Assembly (NCBI RefSeq): GCF_006539725.1
Contig: NZ_BJNO01000008.1
Location: 62,001-126,000, forward strand
DNA length: 64,000 nt
Reading direction: 5' to 3'
Source: Klebsiella terrigena
Lineage (GTDB): Bacteria > Pseudomonadota > Gammaproteobacteria > Enterobacterales > Enterobacteriaceae
Below, in pieces: positions 58,640 through 64,000 of the stretch (positions within the stretch are counted from its first letter, which is position 1; the number at the start of each line of letters is the position of its first letter). The translations under genes and the position numbers were made by a program. Under the pieces are notes generated by a model, which made no database searches, was not told where the DNA came from, and worked only from the letters and a program-made list of their open reading frames with translations.

Positions 58640-59311
58640 TCAGGCAATATTCAGGTACTTATGCGTTTGCATCGACAGCCGCCAGTTGCGGGCGATGCAG
58701 GTCTCGATACAGAGACGCGTCGCATCCTCTTTCTGGCTGATAGGCTGCAGAGCGATAATCCGCGGCTTGTCGTCGGTCAGCGTTTCCAGCAGTTCATCCA
58801 GCGCTTCGATATCGCGCACGCGACCCACCGGATGCTTGATTTCATCCGCGCGCAGCAGCGCCTGCGACAGCACGTCGTAACCGCCGCGCATGTTGACCTT
58901 AGGGGAAACCGTCACCCAGGCTCGCGGGCTGCAGCGCACTTCATGGGTGCCGCTGGTTTCAATCTGGCAGCTGAAGCCGTTATGCTCAAGCAGGGTCGTC
59001 AACGGGGTGAGATCGTGGATGCAGGGCTCACCGCCGGTGATCACCACGTGACGAGCGGTCCACCCCTGGCGGCCAATAATCGCCAGCAGATCTTCGCCGC
59101 TGGCCGGGCCCCATTTATCGCTCTCTTTGGTTTTCGCCAGAATGCTAAACAGCGACACTTCCCGATCGGCAAGTTTGTCCCAGGTATGTTTGGTATCGCA
59201 CCAGGCGCAACCAACCGGGCATCCCTGCAGGCGAATAAAAATGGCGGGCACGCCGGTAAAGTAACCCTCGCCTTGCAAGGTCTGGAACATCTCGTTAATC
59301 GGGTACTGCAT
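58640..59311 (-). CDS. queE: 7-carboxy-7-deazaguanine synthase QueE
   Basis: A 223-aa radical SAM enzyme that contracts the ring of 6-carboxy-tetrahydropterin to 7-carboxy-7-deazaguanine in queuosine synthesis. Cluster motif CxxxCxxC in GCPVGCAWCDTKHTW, and GGEP SAM motif in ITGGEPCIHDL. Start ATG 59311 is spaced from AGAG; the upstream ATG at 59317 overlaps it. Confidence 0.97.
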   Translation of the reverse strand: MQYPINEMFQTLQGEGYFTGVPAIFIRLQGCPVGCAWCDTKHTWDKLADREVSLFSILAKTKESDKWGPASGEDLLAIIGRQGWTARHVVITGGEPCIHDLTPLTTLLEHNGFSCQIETSGTHEVRCSPRAWVTVSPKVNMRGGYDVLSQALLRADEIKHPVGRVRDIEALDELLETLTDDKPRIIALQPISQKEDATRLCIETCIARNWRLSMQTHKYLNIA

Positions 59312-59792
59312 AATCATCTCTGTTTAGGTTCTAAACGATCATTATCGCAGATTTGCACGCCCAGGTCTTGTCCTCAGCTGCGATGGCGTGCGCTTCACTC
59401 CACCCAGCCCTAAGGCCAACCATCAGAAGATAAAACTGCGGTTATTGTTCCTCTTCACGCCGCCAGATTTATAAACTTTCCGCCGCCGGGTAATAATTCA
59501 TTTTATTTTTTAGATTCACGCCTTTGATGTAACCAAATGTTTTAAGTATTACATTTTATAAAAATTTAAAAAACCGATCGTTAAATAAAATAACCATTAA
59601 AATCATACATGTACAAACTGATACATGAAAGATCGAATCTTTATAAATAGCCTGATGTCGAATCCAATCGGCGCCCGTTCATAACCTTAATACCGTCTTA
59701 AGGAATGGCCTAAATGGCCCATTTGCCATTTACCCGCCGTTTAGTTTAGCCCGCCTAGAATCCACTCGACTAACCATGATGAGACTGTATCC
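59312..59792. promoter_or_regulatory. AT-rich spacer between queE and the orphan reductase
   Basis: About 480 bp without a supportable gene. Very AT-rich in the middle (59500-59640), where ATACATG occurs twice (near 59608 and 59621). Promoters for queE (leftward) and the reductase (rightward) should be here; no terminator or known operator is clear. Confidence 0.45.
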
Positions 59793-60902
59793 ATGAATAC
59801 ATTATTAATAACAGGCGTTACCGGATTTCTGGGTGGAGCAGTTCTAGAGAATATCCTGAATCAAAAAAATGGGGTTAATCTGCTGCTTTTAGTTCGTGCC
59901 GATAATGGTGAAGCAGCGCTTGCCCGGGTTAAAGACAATCTGCGTAAATTCAATATCGCCGAGGAGACGCTGGCGACGCTGAGTACCCGGCACATACTGC
60001 TGGGTGATTTGGCGAATCCAGAAGGATTCCTTGCCGATCCGCGCCTCGACGGCGTCACCCACGTGCTCAACTGCGCCGCCGTCGCCTCGTTCGGCAACAA
60101 TCCGCTGATCTGGAAAGTCAACGTTGAGGGGACGCTCCGCTTTGCCCAGCGCATGGCCGAGGTCTCCGGGCTGCAGCGCTTCCTGCACGTTGGCACGGCA
60201 ATGTCGTGCTCGCCGGAGCCTGATTCTCTGGTTGCGGAAAGCGCCGAATTCCGCGAACGCGCCGAGCACCTTGTGGAGTACACGCACTCTAAATCGACCA
60301 TCGAGCGGCTGATGCAGCAGGAGTGCCCGACGCTCCCGCTGACTATCGCCCGCCCTTCTATCGTCGTCGGCCATACCCATCACGGCTGCCAGCCCTCCAG
60401 CAGCATCTTCTGGGTATTCAGCATGGGCCTGATGCTGCAAAAGTTCATGTGTTCGATGGAGGACAGGATTGATGTTATTCCCGTTGATTACTGTGCCGAC
60501 GCGCTGCTGATGCTGCTCGACAGCCCGCTGGCTCGTGGAGAAGTGGTGCATATTTCGGCGGGGGAGGAAAATAGCGTCAAGTTTGCCGAGATTGACAGCG
60601 CGATGGCCTCAGCGCTGGAGCGTCTGCCGGTCGGCGACAGCTATGCCCAGGTGAGCTACGAGACGCTGGTTAAGATGCGCCGTGAGCTAAAAGATATCTT
60701 TGGTCCGTGCAACGAGCGCCTGATGCTCAAAGCCATGCGCCTGTACGGCGCGTTCGCCACGCTTAACGTCCGCTTCAGTAACGATAAGCTGCTGAGTATG
60801 GGGATGCCCAAACCGCCGCGCTTTACCGATTACATTGACCGCTGCGTGCAAACGACCCGCGGGCTTTCTATTCCGCAACAGATGGCCGTCGACTTTAAAT
60901 AA
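59793..60902 (+). CDS. Extended-SDR / thioester-reductase-like protein
   Basis: A 369-aa protein of the NAD-binding-4 (fatty acyl reductase/thioester reductase-like) family. NADP site TGVTGFLGGAVLEN at residue 8, HVLNCAAVASF, and active-site Tyr/Lys in EYTHSKSTIE. In larger enzymes this domain reduces carrier- or CoA-bound acyl groups; here it stands alone with no synthetase or carrier nearby. E. coli has the unrelated ygcG at this place. Ribosome site weak. It ends before a strong bidirectional terminator. Confidence 0.8.
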   Translation: MNTLLITGVTGFLGGAVLENILNQKNGVNLLLLVRADNGEAALARVKDNLRKFNIAEETLATLSTRHILLGDLANPEGFLADPRLDGVTHVLNCAAVASFGNNPLIWKVNVEGTLRFAQRMAEVSGLQRFLHVGTAMSCSPEPDSLVAESAEFRERAEHLVEYTHSKSTIERLMQQECPTLPLTIARPSIVVGHTHHGCQPSSSIFWVFSMGLMLQKFMCSMEDRIDVIPVDYCADALLMLLDSPLARGEVVHISAGEENSVKFAEIDSAMASALERLPVGDSYAQVSYETLVKMRRELKDIFGPCNERLMLKAMRLYGAFATLNVRFSNDKLLSMGMPKPPRFTDYIDRCVQTTRGLSIPQQMAVDFK

Positions 60903-60921
60903 TCGCCGGTCTGCGGACAAA

Positions 60922-60951
60922 AAAAATGCCAGTCCGCAGACTGGCATTTTT
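60922..60951. terminator. Bidirectional terminator before eno
   Basis: ATGCCAGTC / GACTGGCAT with CGCA loop is a perfect 9-bp stem bordered by A and T runs on both sides, ending both the reductase and eno transcripts. Confidence 0.92.
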
Positions 60952-60970
60952 ATATCAGATAAAGACGGGC

Positions 60971-63999
<3,029 letters not shown>

Positions 64000-64000
64000 A

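Noticed and set aside
59500-59792. LuxR-type box or small RNA in the AT-rich region before the reductase
   Set aside because: The ATACATG repeats are imperfectly spaced and do not form a lux-box palindrome, and no promoter-plus-terminator unit is seen.

Overview
The window is chromosomal DNA of a gamma-proteobacterium of the family Enterobacteriaceae, most likely the Klebsiella/Raoultella group. The evidence is the conserved order mutS ... rpoS-nlpD-pcm-surE-truD-ispF-ispD-ftsB-ygbE-cysC-cysN-cysD, then iap, a type I-E CRISPR-Cas locus, cysHIJ, queD, the ygc cluster, queE, eno and pyrG. A Fur-boxed haem uptake operon and a cysG placed at the head of cysDNC also fit. Species assignment is inference; no search was run.

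Layout. 1-6.5 kb: the start of a SelT/SelW-like gene and a Fur-controlled haem operon (TonB receptor, HmuS, HmuT, HmuU, HmuV). 6.5-12.9 kb: an accessory block before mutS, with an IclR-controlled MFS transporter plus a large FAD oxidoreductase, a Fic protein with a convergent small ORF, and a decayed gene. The first codons of mutS look altered at the edge of this block. 12.9-18.2 kb: mutS, then LysR / MFS exporter / DUF4440. 18.2-30.7 kb: the rpoS-to-cysG run, all on the minus strand, then iap.

30.8-42.6 kb: type I-E CRISPR-Cas. The array has 34 repeats and 33 spacers at an exact 61-nt period. Its AT-rich leader lies against cas2, and cas8e-cse2-cas7e-cas5e-cas6e-cas1-cas2 run on the minus strand. 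cas3 is on the opposite strand, separated from cas8e by a HigBA-like toxin-antitoxin pair with a perfect 17-bp inverted-repeat operator. 42.6-47 kb: cysJIH. 47.3-58.6 kb: queD, then ygcN/O/P (ETF dehydrogenase, ferredoxin, GlpP-like antiterminator), ygcQ/R (ETF subunits), ygcS (MFS), ygcU (FAD-linked dehydrogenase), ygcW (SDR), yqcE (MFS) and ygcE (FGGY kinase). Together these look like an uncharacterised catabolic pathway that feeds electrons through an ETF to quinone. 58.6-64 kb: queE, an orphan reductase, eno and pyrG.

The most interesting signal is between ygcW and yqcE. The two divergent leaders each carry an intrinsic terminator and, overlapping it, an alternative hairpin. The two alternative hairpins share a loop sequence (AGAGAC...GAGAAA), while their stems differ by compensatory changes (GTTACC/GGTAAC versus ATTACT/AGTAAT). 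A consensus-like CRP site sits between them. With a GlpP-family antiterminator gene (ygcP) in the same cluster, this suggests a catabolite-controlled RNA antitermination switch that sets expression of the pathway.
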